A DNA stretch of 64,000 nucleotides from Lepidurus packardi (GCA_023053545.1 JAKZAN010000001.1:8824565-8888564), one strand, 5' to 3'; positions 36,301 to 51,218 are shown, counted from the first letter of the stretch. The notes: generated by a model from the letters alone, not told the origin. Program-made: numbers and translations.

Positions 36301-37190
36301 TGTTTTCCGTTGTTTTAAAACTCCCCCTGCAAACAACTTTGCCAACACATGTAGCAGCCTCCTCGAGTTTGCAGGGCCTCCTTTTAAGAAATGGAAAATC
36401 ATTATCCAAGCAGTATTACTTTTAAAAGTTTTGCGGTTTCTTGATTCGCGCGCACAAGGATCTTTTGAACGATACTTGTACATGTGAGGGGGTGGAAAAT
36501 GATTGGTCACTCGAGGAAATCACGCTGTTGATGTTATTTCCACTTCTAGGTTAAGTGGTCATGAGTCCGGTTCAATAAACTTACGATAAGACCTATCTTC
36601 GCCCACTCAAACTCGACAAATACAAAAAGAACTCAGCTCAATTACCCTGAGCCCTCGAGACGCAAAAACCAGGAAAAGCGAATAGCAGTCGGTGGAATTG
36701 CAACCACGTTAGATCGCACTTTGATATTGCGTTATCAAGATCACAGAATGCACAACTACTAGGGCATACTGCACAGTGATACCAGAGATCTTGGGAGCAA
36801 GTTATGGGTCGTCTAATGAGCTCAGGTTATGATTCATTCTTTTCAATCCAACGCGGGGGGGTCATCGCACCATCTTTTGCACCACGAATACCCGTACTTT
36901 CGCAGGTGTTATGCTCTTACAGGTATACAGACTGAGCTTATAAGTAAATCTCACCCTTACTTCTATCGCTTTCACTACTGCTCCTCATACCAGGATTATG
37001 GACTGGTGACATGCACAATACTTGAAAGTTGAAACCCATAAGCTTCGTGCAGGAGGAATAGATCACCTCATATAAGTGTCTATACTTTCCTGGGAGCGAA
37101 GCTAATCACGCCAACGTCCTGACGAAAACAGGTCATTATTGTCACCCTTGGAAAGTCTTATCATTTTTCAAGGTGAAAACTGTCCAAATG
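33313..37190. other. Gene-poor region, part 3
   Basis: No supported gene. A pyrimidine-rich tract lies at 34770-34807. The hydrophobic frame on the minus strand at 34261-34533 and the frames at 35976-36510 have no domain or splice support. Confidence 0.35.
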
Positions 37191-37194
37191 CCTT

Positions 37195-38640
37195 GGAGAA
37201 GTGAAATTGTTAAATAAATAACATTAACCCCTTTCGTTCTCCCCCCCCCCCCCCCCCCCGAGTATTTGCCCTCCCCAATACATTATTATTAGTCCCTCAC
37301 TGTTTCTCGTTCTGGACCTCGGCTGAGCACCAGATGTAGCAAAAGAGAAGATTTGACTGTTTTAAAGTCATACGCTGTCAGTTCGGTTTGCTCTAGGAAA
37401 ACCGTAGAACGCCTCTCAGAAGTAAAACTATTAAAATAATAACATTACTAAATCAATAACGTTTCGTAATTTTTTCCCAGAGTCTTTACCCGCATATTAT
37501 TAGTCCCTCACTTTTATCTTCTCGCTCTTGGACCATAGCTGAGCTCCAGATGTAACAAATGAGAAGATGTCAATGTTTTGAGTCATAAAACTGCGAATTA
37601 GATTTACTCTAGGAAAACCGTATAAGGCTATAGTGTATGATGTAAGGTAAAACATTGGGAGAAACATTCGGGGGAAAAAACGTCCTTTTATCCCGAGTGT
37701 TTTACCATACTAGCCCCTGATTTGTATGCTATTATTCTATACCTTGGCTGAGCTCAAACTGCAGCAAATGAGAAGACATAGTGAGAAGATTTTACCGTTT
37801 TGAGTCATAAGGTCTACGTAAACCGTAAAACGAATTAGAGAAGTAAAACTATTAAGTAAATAGCATTATAACTCCTTTCGTTCTTCTTTTCCCTGTTTCT
37901 TTCCCTCACGTGTATATTTTCGTTCTGGACCTCGGCTGCGCTCCAGATGTCAAGGGGTTCGAAACTTGCTTGTAGCCTCGTACACTGACTAGTTGGTTAC
38001 TATATATCTATAATCTATATTACTATATATCAACATACAACTTTGTAACCGGGGTTCTCCGGGGTTTGTAACTCTGCAATATATCAGGCTTACACACTTT
38101 TTTGTAACCTTTGTACACTTGGAAACTGAGTTTCGAGCGCCTTGCCAGATGTAAAACATCAAACGATTTAACCAGTTGGGTGTTAAACGGCAAGTTCGGT
38201 TTGTCTAGGAAAACCACGTAAGATTATATTGTAAGGTATAGGGTTATAGTGTACGTGGGTGAAACACTAGGGAAAAATCGTCCTTTTCTCCCGAGAGTGT
38301 TTTATAACATACTATTAGCCCATCACTTGTATGCTCTCCTACGCGTCAGATTAACTCCAGATGTAACACATGAGAAGATGGGACCGTTTCGAGTAATAAA
38401 CTGCAAGTTCCGTTTTCCCTAGGTAAACCGTACTTACCACGCGTAGGAGAAGTAAGACTGTTAAATAAATAACATAACCCCTTTCGTCCTTTTTTCACCC
38501 ACTGTTTCATAACATACTATTAAACCCTCACTTGTATTGTCTCGTTCTGGTTCTGGGATGAGCCCCAATTGAAGCAAATGAGAAGATTTGACCGTTTTTA
38601 GTAATAAACTGCAACTAGGAAACCCGTAGAAGGTTCCCAC
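37195..38640. repeat. Tandem satellite array, about 205-bp unit, about seven units
   Basis: The marker block CTCCAGATGTAACAAATG (with variants) recurs at about 37330, 37547, 37755, 37943, 38148, 38352 and 38562, i.e. every 188-210 bp. Each unit also carries, in order, CCCTTTCGTTCTT, TATTAGTCCCTCACT, TCGTTCTGGACCTCGGCTGAG, the marker, GAGAAGAT...GACCGTTTTGAGTCATAAACTGC, and CTAGGAAAACCGTA. Units are diverged and one (about 37980-38190) is strongly degenerate. A 19-C run sits inside the first unit (37241-37259). The repeat is non-coding. Confidence 0.75.
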
Positions 38641-41600
38641 GATGTTTTGCTCGTTGGCGAAAAATCTATCTGGGTCGAACTTGTTTGCTTCCATTGTGCA
38701 ACATCTACCCCCCTCGTCCTTTAAGCTTTTGGATGTTGCCAAACCTTTTGTGTACAGCACCAGCAACTCCTTCCTGGTTTTCTCCCCGCTACCAATAACT
38801 AGAGGAAAATCCTTCGGAAACCTTGTTATTGACACTTTTGCGTTTCTTCACTCTTGGCTCTCCCCTCCGCAAATCTTCACGTATATAGGAAAAAGGTCCT
38901 ATAACCATATAACTTGTTACTTTCCTGTATATCCTCAACATATGCAGTAACGCACCTGCTCTCTTTTGGAACCGTTACTACTCGGTTTAACCAATGCTCC
39001 CTGTGAACGCAACCAACCCCTCAACCTTACACGTCTTTTCAAAGCAAGGCCAGAAAAGAGCTTCTGAAAACTTATAATAAGCTTCTTCAATGTTGTACAC
39101 AACGTTGATCAGTGTCAAGAGGAGATTTTATACCTGCTCGCTTATAAGAAGGGAGACCATAGAGGGCATATATGACTATTACAACACAGCTCCTAGCCCC
39201 ACAAACCTAGAGCTTCGTAGATACAAAAATATGGGCAACGCCACCATATCATCATTTGCATGACAAAAGACAAGCTCTTGGCTTCCTATGCAACGTCCCC
39301 CCCCCCCCCCCCCCCTTCAAACTCGCATCGTTATCTCATGTTTCAATCGCCTTGCATCCCACCAGAAAAATAAAAAAGATTACAATGCCAGAACGGTTTC
39401 CACAATACGTAGGATTATGTCTTACACCACACACACACACTGGTTATTTTTTTTTTGGTAGGAGGGAGAGGGGGGTAAGGAAACTGCCGAGTAAAAGCCT
39501 AAAGGGTACAAGAGTCTAACCGAAGAAGAAAAAGAACCTGTTTGCTCACAATATACCTCCCACCCCCACCAAAGGAAACATCATCATCATAATCCCAAGC
39601 AAGCATAATAAGCGTATAGTGGTACACATAAAAGGGTTCTGGCGATGTTTTCACGAGGCTGGCTTGTTAGATACCCTGGGCTGTACAAAAACGGAGGGGG
39701 TTCACGTGATAACCTGTCACTCGCTCACCGTTGACAAGGCCAACTACAAACCCTTTTTGCCAAGGAGGAAAGAAAAAGGGACGAGAAACCCAAACTTTTT
39801 CTAACAAATTCAAGGGGAGGCTCACCTGATCGCCTGTCCAGTAGAGGTGGGAAAAATCATTTGGGAGCCGGTCGTTTTCAACCCTGTCCCTTATTTGTGT
39901 TTGATTAGCCATCATCTGCTGATTTTCCTGGCGTCTTCAAAGGAGAACATTAAATCAATCTTACAAAGTCATTAGTCACCCCCGCCTCCCACCCCAAACC
40001 CGCCATCCCAGCCATATTTCCCTTTCTTCGAGGTTAAACTTGAAGCCACAACAAGGAAAAATACATCAATTAAACTCCCATCCCCACCCAAAAAAAAACT
40101 GAAAATAACAAAACATACAGCTGTGTAATAGAACAATAACGAAAGCGGAAAATAGTTGTATAGTAAGCCAATTTACCTTTTGTCTTTATACTGTGCTAAG
40201 ATCCATGTCGCAAATCTAAAGGCGCATAACAATAAAACCGAAGTTGATTTATTTAGATACCCACACTATTCCTTAATCCAATTTCTCAGTGAAGTATTTT
40301 CATACATTCTTAATAACGTACAATAAAGTATACAATATAATTATACATAGTATAAAAATGTATAATTACGTGTAAAGAATAAAAATAGACTTATGCGAAC
40401 AAGTTATTTTTAAATGACAATATATTTTAATTGAAATATAATAAAAACAACAAAGAAACTTTCAGGGGGTAAGGTTTACAAATTTCCTGTATCCTTGATG
40501 GGTTCACTATCGAACCTTAGTATCGAAAACCATCAACAATAAAAAAAAGTTTTATTTCTGTTCAAACTAACTGTTGAAATGAAGATTTGGGAAAGCAAGG
40601 GCAAATAAAGCTCAACAATGAAGAGGGCAAGTTTCCGTGTCATGACTAACAATGAAAGATTGGATTTTGAATTCATTGTTGATCAAGTGCTCCGGCGCCC
40701 CCTCTCCGTGCATAGAATTAGAGAATTAATTGTCGAGCCGTTTTGCAGGTTGAAAAGAAGCTCGGAGGCCTTCCCTTGAAATCGAAAAAGGGACGAGAAA
40801 AGAGGCAAAAGAGGCACAGGAGGGTGGGCTCCGACTGCCGTCTAGGAGCTTAGACAGTACAGTCCATGAAGACCACGCATGATCCATCAACACCATTATC
40901 TCCTGCCTGCATCTGGCGACTTGACCGTCGACCGTTCGACGTCCCCCCCCCCCCCCCCCCTTTTTTTTTCTCAAGCCCCTTGAGCACACCAGCACCCAAA
41001 AGTGCCCAAAAGCTATGTTATTTTACTGTTAGACGAGTCCATCTCTCGCCAGAGACAGGGAAGTTCAGTAGAGTAAGAAAGGATCTGTAAGCAACGTAGT
41101 AAAACTGCCCCAAGGATTTTTCCTCTCCCACCATCACTCAACATCTCTACCGCTAGAGCCATCCTCGGCTACGATCTGCTATAGACCCAAAGAGCCAAAG
41201 CAGGACTCCTGACCAAAAAAGACGAGGTCTACGACGTCGACGTCCCCCCTCCTTCCAATACGACCCTAATCTCGTTTTCCAGCAGATCTCGCACCTGCAG
41301 GCGCCTAGCAACTACGTCGTGACGGTGCCTCTATGCCATCCGAGGGCTTCAGCAGCCTCTTTCTTTGGTTGGAGACTGCCTAATAGCTTCAGTCATTAGC
41401 CAAACATTGCGTCACAGGCAAAATGACCAAGAATTGTCCTAAAATCCAGCACTCTAATGTCTCATTAGCGAAGTTTTCGTCCTAAAAGGTTGCTTGCAAC
41501 CAAATGAAAATTTAGCCAAACTGTAAACACGAAGTTTCCTGCCCAAAATGAACGCTTTGTCGTATCTGGTCATTTCCTAAACAACATTCCTTCATTTCCT

Positions 41601-44600
41601 TCATAATTAGATCAGTAGATAACCAAAAGAACTATACAGTGTTGTAGTTACTAATTAAATTGCTACTTAGTTTAATGTAGCATCTATTCGTTCGTAAGTC
41701 CCGATAATTTACTTAACAATTACGATCTTCCTAGATAGGTCATTCGATAACCAAACAACTATACCAATGAAATTATTAGTTAGAAATTCAGCATTACTTT
41801 GCTCGCTAAATCCCGAAAGTCATTAATAGGCTTCGGCCTAAACTGGTACACAATAGAAAAAAAGAACTCCCGAAAGTATCCCCTCCATACCTTTCCGAGC
41901 GTTTTACGTAGTTTACGTTAGATTTTATTGCAGATTTAATCTATCTTGTAGATCTTAGGAATAGTGTACTAGTAGTGACTTTAGATTTTAAATTATACTG
42001 TGATTTTATGTATACTGTAGATTTAATTTCTTTTAGTGTATATGGAAGAAGTACTTTTGACACTTAAAACACGTATCAAGGTTTATCAGAAAAAGAGGGC
42101 CCTTTATAAACACCACTTTCCCAGCTTATTGTCAGAAAATGCAGTTAAACCTGTTACTAGATCCGTCCGATGTCCCTCTGTATAGGGGGTTGGGGTGGTT
42201 AAAAGCGTCAAGGTTTGTAGCAAACCAAAGAAGAAATAAGACACAAAAGGCGTCTGGGGTTTGCTGGCAAGTGGTGCACCTGCATGTGCGTCGTCGCTTG
42301 CTTGCCTCGACAGACATAAATATAAATATACACCTCTCTCCTGCGCTGTTGGGATATCGCTACAGTGCACCCTAAAAACCTCTCTGGTTCTCTTCTGGTC
42401 TTCTTTTTTTGGCCATGACCGTATCTCCTCCCCCCCTCTCCTCCTTTTAAAAGGTGACTACAAGTAAAACTTTCGGCGAGACAGTCTGTCGCCAGCCATG
42501 TACCGTATAGTAGTAAACAAAAGCTTTTACTTTTTGGTTTTAAGAAGGCGATGGGGGAGGGGATGAGTCTTGTGCCCCAACCAAACGCAGGTAAAACAGC
42601 CGCCAGCTAGTCAACCCATCTTATTTGAATTTATGACTTACTACTCCCGAGCTGTCCAGGAGGCAACAAGAAATTAAAAATAACAACTGAGATCGAGGAG
42701 GACTACAACATTGCGAAACTGCCAACAACCCGGGAGTCTGTTGCCTCCAATTAAGTTTTCAAGGTAAAAACAGCACGGATCCGCGAATATATGTCATAGA
42801 GGATCCGTCCTCGTGCGCCTTTTGGGAGACAAAGACGTTAAACTGTTCCTGAAGAGTTTTCGTCCTTTCCGTAAAGATCACTTAAAACTGAGGATAATGA
42901 TAAGATCATAAGTCCTGCCCATCCTTCTATATTTTCAACGTACTGATACCCAAAGATGCGGGGAGCTCGATAGCAACCGAGTCCTAACGATGTAATTAAA
43001 CAAGTACACGCGCCCTAATCAACATCATCATGCTCATCTTGTCTCCTAAATTGAAAAACTCTATATTCCCAAAAGTGCGCAGTTTGGAAAGGCCTGCAGG
43101 TCAGAGTCCATTTCCTTGTCGCTATCAAATTACGTTACTCCATTTCAACCAAGGGACACGTGTCGCCCTCGCTCGACTTATGACAACAATGAAAAACGAC
43201 AATATATACATGCATATACATAAATACTCCGAGCCTTCACTTTCTCGAGTTTGATATCTTAAATAAAACACTAGCTCTACTAGGCTAGCTCGACGAGGAA
43301 GTGTGATAAAAAGGACATGACCTCTGGCCTTTTCCACTCCGAAATCCCCCATGTCAAGTTTCAGAGAGCTAGTTTCCAAAAAAGATCAACTGACTCCAAT
43401 AAAAAAAGAAGGTAGGCTACAGAGCAGACACAACGGAACGACGCAACGACTTGAACTCGAGCTTGACGTCCAGATGTGAGATGCGTCGACAGTCGACATG
43501 CGAGCTCAGTTTACAGCAAAACTTAGAGCCTTTAGCCCCTGTTGCTTGGGACAGTGTTTGACGTAGCGTCGTGGAGGAAGTGGATACCTCGCCATGAGCA
43601 TGTATAAATTCAACGTGACCGGACTTGTCTTGCTCGGAATCTGTGTGCCTTTTATCTAGCTAATCAGTATAGACGCAAGTTTTTCTTTTTTTTTCGTATG
43701 GAATTGTAATGCGTAATAAAACGACCATCACATCAATAATCTAGTGACACATCAAATTAGCCGCAGAGCTGAAACGAACAATTTTTTGGACTTAAAAATA
43801 ATTTTTTTTTTGGGGGGGGGGAAAGAAAATTAAGGGAAATTCAAAATATAAAGGATTGCACAGCGAAATCAAAGATTTAGGGTTTTTTGGGAGGGTTTCA
43901 GAAGAAATCAAGGAAACAAATCTTGGGGGAAGATTTTAGCCAGCTAAAAATAACTTGTCGTAGAAAAGGTAGAGGCCACAAGGAGAAGATACGGTAGACA
44001 CAGGTGTCCGAGGGGGATAAGCGAGCGCCCTTTCCACAACTACGGGGCGTTAACAATAGACAAGGGTGTATCAGATACTATAAATCCCAACAATAGTGCT
44101 AGAAATGGGGTGTCTATGCGTAGGCAAGTCTTGACTCACTCAACCTCAACTTGGCCACGGTAAAACCCTGGATAATTGTACCGAAGAAGCCCCAAATCTG
44201 TAGCTTTAGCGAACGTTTTCAACCCAGCTTTTCTTTTAACACCAGAAAGGGGACAAAAGTCCAATATTTCTATGCAAATCCTTATGCAAAAATCCTTAAA
44301 AAAATATTCCAGCCATAGAGGCTTTTCGTACCCAATCCTATTGGTCACCCATCTGTTGTGCTTTTTGTGGGGAAAAAATGGTTTGTCGTTTTAAATCAAA
44401 GTGTCGTAGCATTTACTTTTTCTGGGGGGCGATGAGGAGCCTTGTTTCCCTAAGCTGATTTGGGTTAAACTGTGGATCCTATTTGCTGCGGGGTAAAAAT
44501 CCCGGTCTGTAGGGGCTACTAAACCATAAATACGTCATCCGTTAAGGGGACACCGAAAACCACGCCAAAAACCATCAACGCATGTGCTCCTAGTCTGCAC

Positions 44601-47600
44601 TTCGGCTCCAATGTCCAACGTTTTTCCCTTCGAAGAAAGCCTTGGACAGTTTTCACAACAATCAAGCCATAAATACGGAAGGGCCAGAAGCAGATTTGCC
44701 TTTTTCTCCACACAGCAGAAAAGTAAAACACCCATTTGAGAGATAAAGAAAAACACGAAATCCGATACCCTTTATTCCTTTACAAATCTCAACCAGAGGA
44801 AATTAATGTATCATTCGACAGCTAATTTCCAGAGTATGGTGCATAATTAGCCTGTCGAGTTGGATTCGATTTACGATCGTTACCCATGACTAAATACTAG
44901 ATTACTCGTCTTGGCCCAAAAAGGGATAGATAGAACTAGATATACGGCGGGTTCAAGCTCACATTTCATCTTCGGAAATAAATAAACGTTTGTTTATTTA
45001 CTTTAAGTCAATTGCCTGACTGTCGACAAGGCATTGAACAAATTTGGAATTTTCGAAGATTCTTTGATGTCGGTTTCAGGAAATATATATGATTGGAAAT
45101 CCAATACACTACGTAAACTGCAAAAGATGATTACACTATATAAAAATTTAATAAATTAAACTTCGTTCTAAGAATAGAGATAATGGCTTGACGTGTGAAA
45201 ATGTGAAAAATCTATCAACTAATCTATTATATGAAAGAATTTCTATAATAACTAAATTAAGCGTAAATAAGAAAAAGAAACAAGCCAACACGGCTTAAGC
45301 CAGCAATGTTGGAATCTTCAAGAAAATAAAGATACATTTCTAACGATTTAATATTATAATTTTACGTATTTATTCATAATCTGTACGCTTTTTGTTATTA
45401 TAGACATATGTATTTATTTACTACAAATACATTTATTCAAATAAATTAATAAATACATTGCATATGCTTTTTCACATTTCCCTTAAATGAGATATTCGCT
45501 TATCGTTCAAGCTTATATTTCGGAACGCACTGATCTGTGGGATGAGCATTACTGATTTAATAAATAAACAGAAAATTTAATATTATTTGATAAAAAAAAC
45601 ACATTTATTTATATACATTTGTATTGTATTAGCATTGTATAAGCATACGCATTAGCCAGAGTGTACTAGCTAAGATATAAAAGTTATTTTTGCTTTGATG
45701 TAACATAAAACCACCGAAACAGTTTAAAGGCCGACAATCACTCCCGGATGAAAGCTAAGCTCTAGTTTGAGCATCTCAATACTCATGTGGCATCAGTGTT
45801 GCAAGGTCAGCACGGTCACCGAGTATAAGTACGTCTCACAATGTAAAACTTCAAGCCTCTTAGCATATTGTTACGCACTTTAAGACATGACTGCCAGGGG
45901 GGGGGGAAGCTTTCAAAGCCTTCAAGTATACCAAAAAGAGAAGACGTAATCACAAAATTTTTTGTTTGTCCGCCAACAGGTCAACAAAGTCTGGTCATTC
46001 ATTTCTAAAAGGACGGGAAGTTGGTTTTTCGACCAACTTCTGTCTTTTTATCCTTGACAGCAAGTCCAGGGTAAACCAGAGGGTTCTGGTTAGCTTTCTA
46101 TCACGATTTTGCATGAGCAAACTAACTCATTACGCGCGGCATCACTAACAAAGACTTGGCTTGCTGTGCAGTTTGTCTAGAGAACCATTCCAATCTATTT
46201 GCAATTTTGCGAATCAATTCAACCGTGGCTCATTACTGTTGATCATAATAGAGACCAAACTAAGCGTATAGGAGGCATTCGGGCGGCGGCATGCTCTATA
46301 ATGCCTGCTCCCGCAATTAACCTGTTGTTTATTAAAGCCGAGAGCTTTCCACAGGAGTGTGTGCGATGCAATTAACCATCGTCACGGGGCGCCGTTCTGC
46401 AATCTGCCCTGTGCATTTTCACAAGCATACAGGCTCCAAATTAGAAAGAAGACAATCCTTCCCGAAATCGCCGCTGGCGCCAGTTTTGCATAGATCGCCC
46501 GGGCTAAGGATCTCTTATCCTCTGCTGTTAATTGCACAAACGGGCGTTTAGCAAACGCAACACCTTCGGACCTCGGCAACGTGTCTGTAAGGCACGAGCG
46601 AGACAGCCAGAAAACCTACTAACGGTCACTCGTTGTTATTTAACCAGGGCTCGTGACATGAAACGCATTCAAGTCCCTTGCAGGTAAAGACAAGTTCGGT
46701 ACGAAATCTGAGCAAGTCTTCTTGAGTCCCTTTTAGCTCGATGGGGGGATGAGAGACGAAAGAGACGCTGGCCGTGCCCAAGATTTCACAGTTAGCAAGC
46801 AACTTTAAAAGCTAGAGGCTGAACACGGGCCAACCTCTCATTAAACTTGAGCTCCAGAACTCCAGAAGGATGCTGGATGTTAAGGGCTAACCATTAGACA
46901 TGCACACACTAGGGTCTTTTGGCGTTTAAGGGTTGCAACATCTCAAATTTGGGCTGTGGAGCCTTAGAAAAACCTTCCGAGAAGCTGGCAGTTTTCAAAG
47001 AAAAGCTTATCCATCAAAAGGCATTGTTAGAGGGAGATGATGATGACCTTAATGAGACTGGCGTGAGGTTCCGAGTGTCATTTTGCGGTACAACTCTGCT
47101 GGAATATCCCTCAAGGCGCCTTTTTAACAGTCTAACAGTTGCATACACGCTAATAAGGACCGTTGCGTGAAAATTATTGCTCAGCAGAGGCCAGGCTTCT
47201 TGTGTACCCCTGCAGATATTACTGCTATGACTTTTGCTACGAGATTTAGCGTACAGCCCAAATTGGAGAGGCGAACCTCCACGTCAATCTACCGAACCTC
47301 CAGCGTTGTGTTTAACTGGTCTAAATTATCCCAAACCACCAAATTGGCAGGTGTGATTTCAGAACTTGTACAACTCAACAGGTTTCACGCAGGGCAACCA
47401 ACCACAGGTCAACAAACAGACTGTCTTTCACCATATCATATCCACTGCACAACATTGTTTGGTCATTTTTAATATTAAATTACTGGGGAAACCTTTTAAT
47501 GCCAACGTAAATACTGTCTTGTTTTTAAATACTACAACTACAAATTTTGAAGGCGGTTTTACACGAATGAGTAAAATTGTAAGAAATGCAAAATTTCTTT

Positions 47601-50600
47601 GGCTTAAAAACTCTACAATATTCAGTTGTAGAATTATTCCAGAAATATAATTATGTCCAGAATCAAAACAAAACGAGGATATTAACTAGACCAAACTGAG
47701 GATATTACACTGCAAAGAAATACTGAACATACATACTTTACTGAATCTTCCAAGTACACATCGAAGTCTGGAAAAGTTAGAAAGATGTAATGGATACACA
47801 TGCAGTTAGTACATTATCGAAAAAGTATGTATGCAGTGCACTATTTATTGTGTTTTTGTTTTTAACGGTTTCAGTTTCATGTTCAAGGGTAAAGTACCTA
47901 CGTTCAAGCAACGTTTGTTCAGCTAAACCAAACTGAACTAAACTGGGTGAATGGTCTTGTTTTGGGGGGGGACAACGAGGTACGAAAGTACAATTCTAAA
48001 AAGGAACTAAACCACACTGAATGGTTCAGAACTGGGATCGCTTCCCTGATTGCCCTCGCAATAGTGCACCATGGGTCTGATTGTCGTCAGTGTAGGAGGC
48101 AGACCCTTGTTGGTTTTTGAAACTGGTCAATTCTATTGGTCCCTTTTCGAGCATTTGCCAGAAACGGCCGACCTAGCAGCATGGTCTTGAACCGTAGTGC
48201 GCGTTTGGACGCGAGGTGCAGGACCTGCTTTGCAAACGTTGTCTTTTAAAGGTAATTGGGGTATGTTGCCTCTACGGATGTAGAAGCAGTTGAGAGTTGT
48301 TCGGGAAGCCGCAGCAAAGCTTGCTGAGGAGTCCGCTGTTTAAAGGGGATATGGGGACAACCTGCCGTGGAGAGGACACCGCAGCGGCATGACGATGCAT
48401 GCGAAACATATACAGGGCGTACCGCGATGAGAAGAGTCGAAAAATGAAAATAAACACTCCAAAATATAAAAATAAGAATAACATCAAGGGGGAAAAAGTA
48501 CAGAAAGTGATATCACCTTGGGAAGTAGCTGCTCTTCGGTGTTTAGTGGAGCGTCATGATAACGTCATAAGCTGCTGCTCTGTTCTTCTGTTTCCTTCCT
48601 TCTATGCGTTTCATCGTAACACCTGTGCGTAATTTTGGCCCAATATCTTGGGATCTAATATCGTAATTAGGATGAACGTGTAGAAAGGAAGATACTTAAT
48701 TACGTCTATTTGGGATTTGTTTCCCATTTGTTTGTTTTTTGAAATGTGCTTGACTTTAAATAAAGACATTAAATAAAAATAAAAGGATCTTTTAATATAA
48801 TATGGACCAAAGGCATAATTTGGATTACAGTATATAGGTTTTTGTGGGGCCATGGGCAAGTCTGTGAACCCTGATACCCTCCAATATTCCTTCGCCCCCG
48901 CATATCCTCTTGGGACCGAGCAAGTCGGTTCCGAAACCTTTACATTGGGATATACCCTTGTTATCCTACCGTGTAAACCTATGTAGTGTGGTTTGGATGA
49001 AGGTCGGTAAAGTTTAAGGAAATTACAGTGCTCTTAAATTAAAATGTGTTCAAAACACAGGAGGCTAGACTCAATTGAGGAATTCTTATCTATTGCGAGG
49101 TTCATTAATTCCTTTTTCCTTCTTTTTTTCTGCGACACTGTATTCAGAAGCAGAAATTGCTAAGAGATGACGCATACAAAATGATAAGCAGTAATGGAGC
49201 TTCTGCTAGTATTCGAGATCATAACTCGCGCTTGGATAGATAAGTATTTCACCCTCCGTTATTGTGGCAGGCTCTCGGCCAATTTATAAATGACGCCGAT
49301 TTGTCTATAGACTGATGTGGGGACTGTCACAATGACAAAACTCCCCGGGAAAAACCCCGATTGCCGTTCTCAAAGATACACTTCAAACTTAAACGCCTCC
49401 TACTGTAGCGGGGAACATCTATCTATACAGTGGAACGAAAAAAATGTGTGAAAATTAAATATCGCCAATACTGAAAATGTCGGGACTGGAGAAGAAAAAA
49501 GTTCAAGACAAGATACAAAAGGCGGGCATGTCGTTATTTATGCTCCGCAGTCTGCATGGAGCATGGGTCAATGACAATCGAAAGCAAGAGGCAAGTTCGG
49601 ACTTGCGTGAACCGTCTTTTTAATAACACTACGCTACGCAGCAGGTTTCGTGGATGTCCGGTCTCCTTTAGCAAAACCCCAGACCACCTGAGCCATCCCA
49701 TGAAATCCAACTTTTGGGAGGCTGGGGGACAGCCCTTCTTTGAACTGAAAACTGACCAGTGAAAATGAAAAAGGTGTAAGGAAAAGCTTGGCGCTTCAAT
49801 AGTTCACAAAAAAGTCTTTGTCAATGAAAAGAAGGCAAACTTTGGCTTAGTTTGCCCCAGTTCAGCTCGAGGGCAAACATATTTTTACCGACAAGCTTCG
49901 ACAACTTGGTCACCTTTGTTCCTGAGACTTCAACAGCTAGTTAAACATAAAAAATAAAGAAATTCGGTGAGCGAATCCTGTACATTTCCAACTCTTAAAT
50001 AAAGATAGCCTTGTTATACAAAAATAACTTTACATGAAGTAAAAACAGCAAATATGTTAATCAGTCTTAATAACTATCCTTTGGTCTGGCTTCTGTTACG
50101 CATTTTCCTTTGGACTTGGACTAAATTGGCAGATTTTGATCGATTAATTTAATTGCAGCCCCTAAAAACCTGTTATGAGATCACAAACACTTTTCGAAAT
50201 TAAAAGATAAAAAATATTGGTAAATTACCATGTAAATACGAATCCAATTTACACCCCTCACACAATCCGGTAGTAAGGAAAACTTTCGAGAGCAACGGTC
50301 AAACCCAAGGTCAACATCGTAGAACAAGATGTGTCTAAATTGTGCCGTTGTCGCAAATCTCTTCATTGGATCTATTTACTTATGCTTATCACTAAGCCAA
50401 TGTTACTATACTACGTAAAGCAAACTTGGAGAACTTGGAGGCTAGCCCAGTTTTGCCCTGAAAACAATAAAAGTTGCATAAGCATAGTGAGCAAGTGAGC
50501 AAAAAGCTAATTTCTTTATATTTCCCAGTAAAAGAAAAAAAGTAAATAAAATAGGACACTTTCCTAACAATCAAGCATTCATTTAACGCCCATACAAAGT

Positions 50601-51140
50601 CCACGATTTAGTTCCCAGAAAAGAGTCACTTTTAACGCGTTTAGTATATATTAAAGCTCTCTAAAAACGTGGTAGCCACCGTAATTTTGAAATAATTGAA
50701 CGAATTTATTAAAATTTAATAACTTCTCAAGTTCAGTGAATTTTTCGAATGAACGGTTTGAACAAAGCTCGTTGATGTTTCTGTATTCTATATTAATTTC
50801 ACTAATTCACTTGCAATTTAGTTCTTTTACACTACACATGCACACTCTGCATGTTCGAAAGTCATCTAATCAGACATATACACTGTACATTTATGCATTC
50901 AGGTTTTATAGTGATCTTAATAGTACTATTTTTATTTTGTATTATTATTGTATTATTGTGAGTTACAAATAGTAATTTTGTGCTGTATTCGAATAAAGTT
51001 TTAAGTCATGTAACCGTGAAAAACAGTGATACGTTTCCTACTGCGCACATGGTCCATTTTTCCGTTTTTCGCCAACTGTCGCAATCCCGTGTAGTACAAC
51101 ACACATTCGACTATCACAAAAAAAAACATCAGCAAACCCC
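38641..51140. other. Gene-poor region, part 4
   Basis: No supported gene in about 12.5 kb. It holds homopolymer C or G runs (39297-39315, 40943-40960 followed by nine T, 43812-43821, 45897-45907), a short (CA)n at about 39427, and AT-rich segments at 40200-40450 and 45100-45720. The plus-strand frame 46919-47165 (82 codons, acidic DDDD stretch then RFRVSFCGTTLLEYP) faintly resembles the first strand of a phosphotyrosine-binding domain. It lacks an ATG and clear splice sites, so it is not called. Confidence 0.4.
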
Positions 51141-51218
51141 TCCTATGGACCCTGAGCAAAAGCTGGGGCATCATTGCCGCGCAGGGGAGATTTTCGATGA
51201 TAGCAATAGGTCGCTGCG

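Noticed and set aside
37241-40960. Poly(C) runs as assembly gap artefacts
   Set aside because: They are flanked by unique sequence and vary in length and neighbours, so they look like real low-complexity DNA, although exact lengths are uncertain.
45720-45840. Possible 5S rRNA-like or structured RNA segment
   Set aside because: A few short matches to 5S-like blocks were considered, but the internal control region and overall pairing do not fit.
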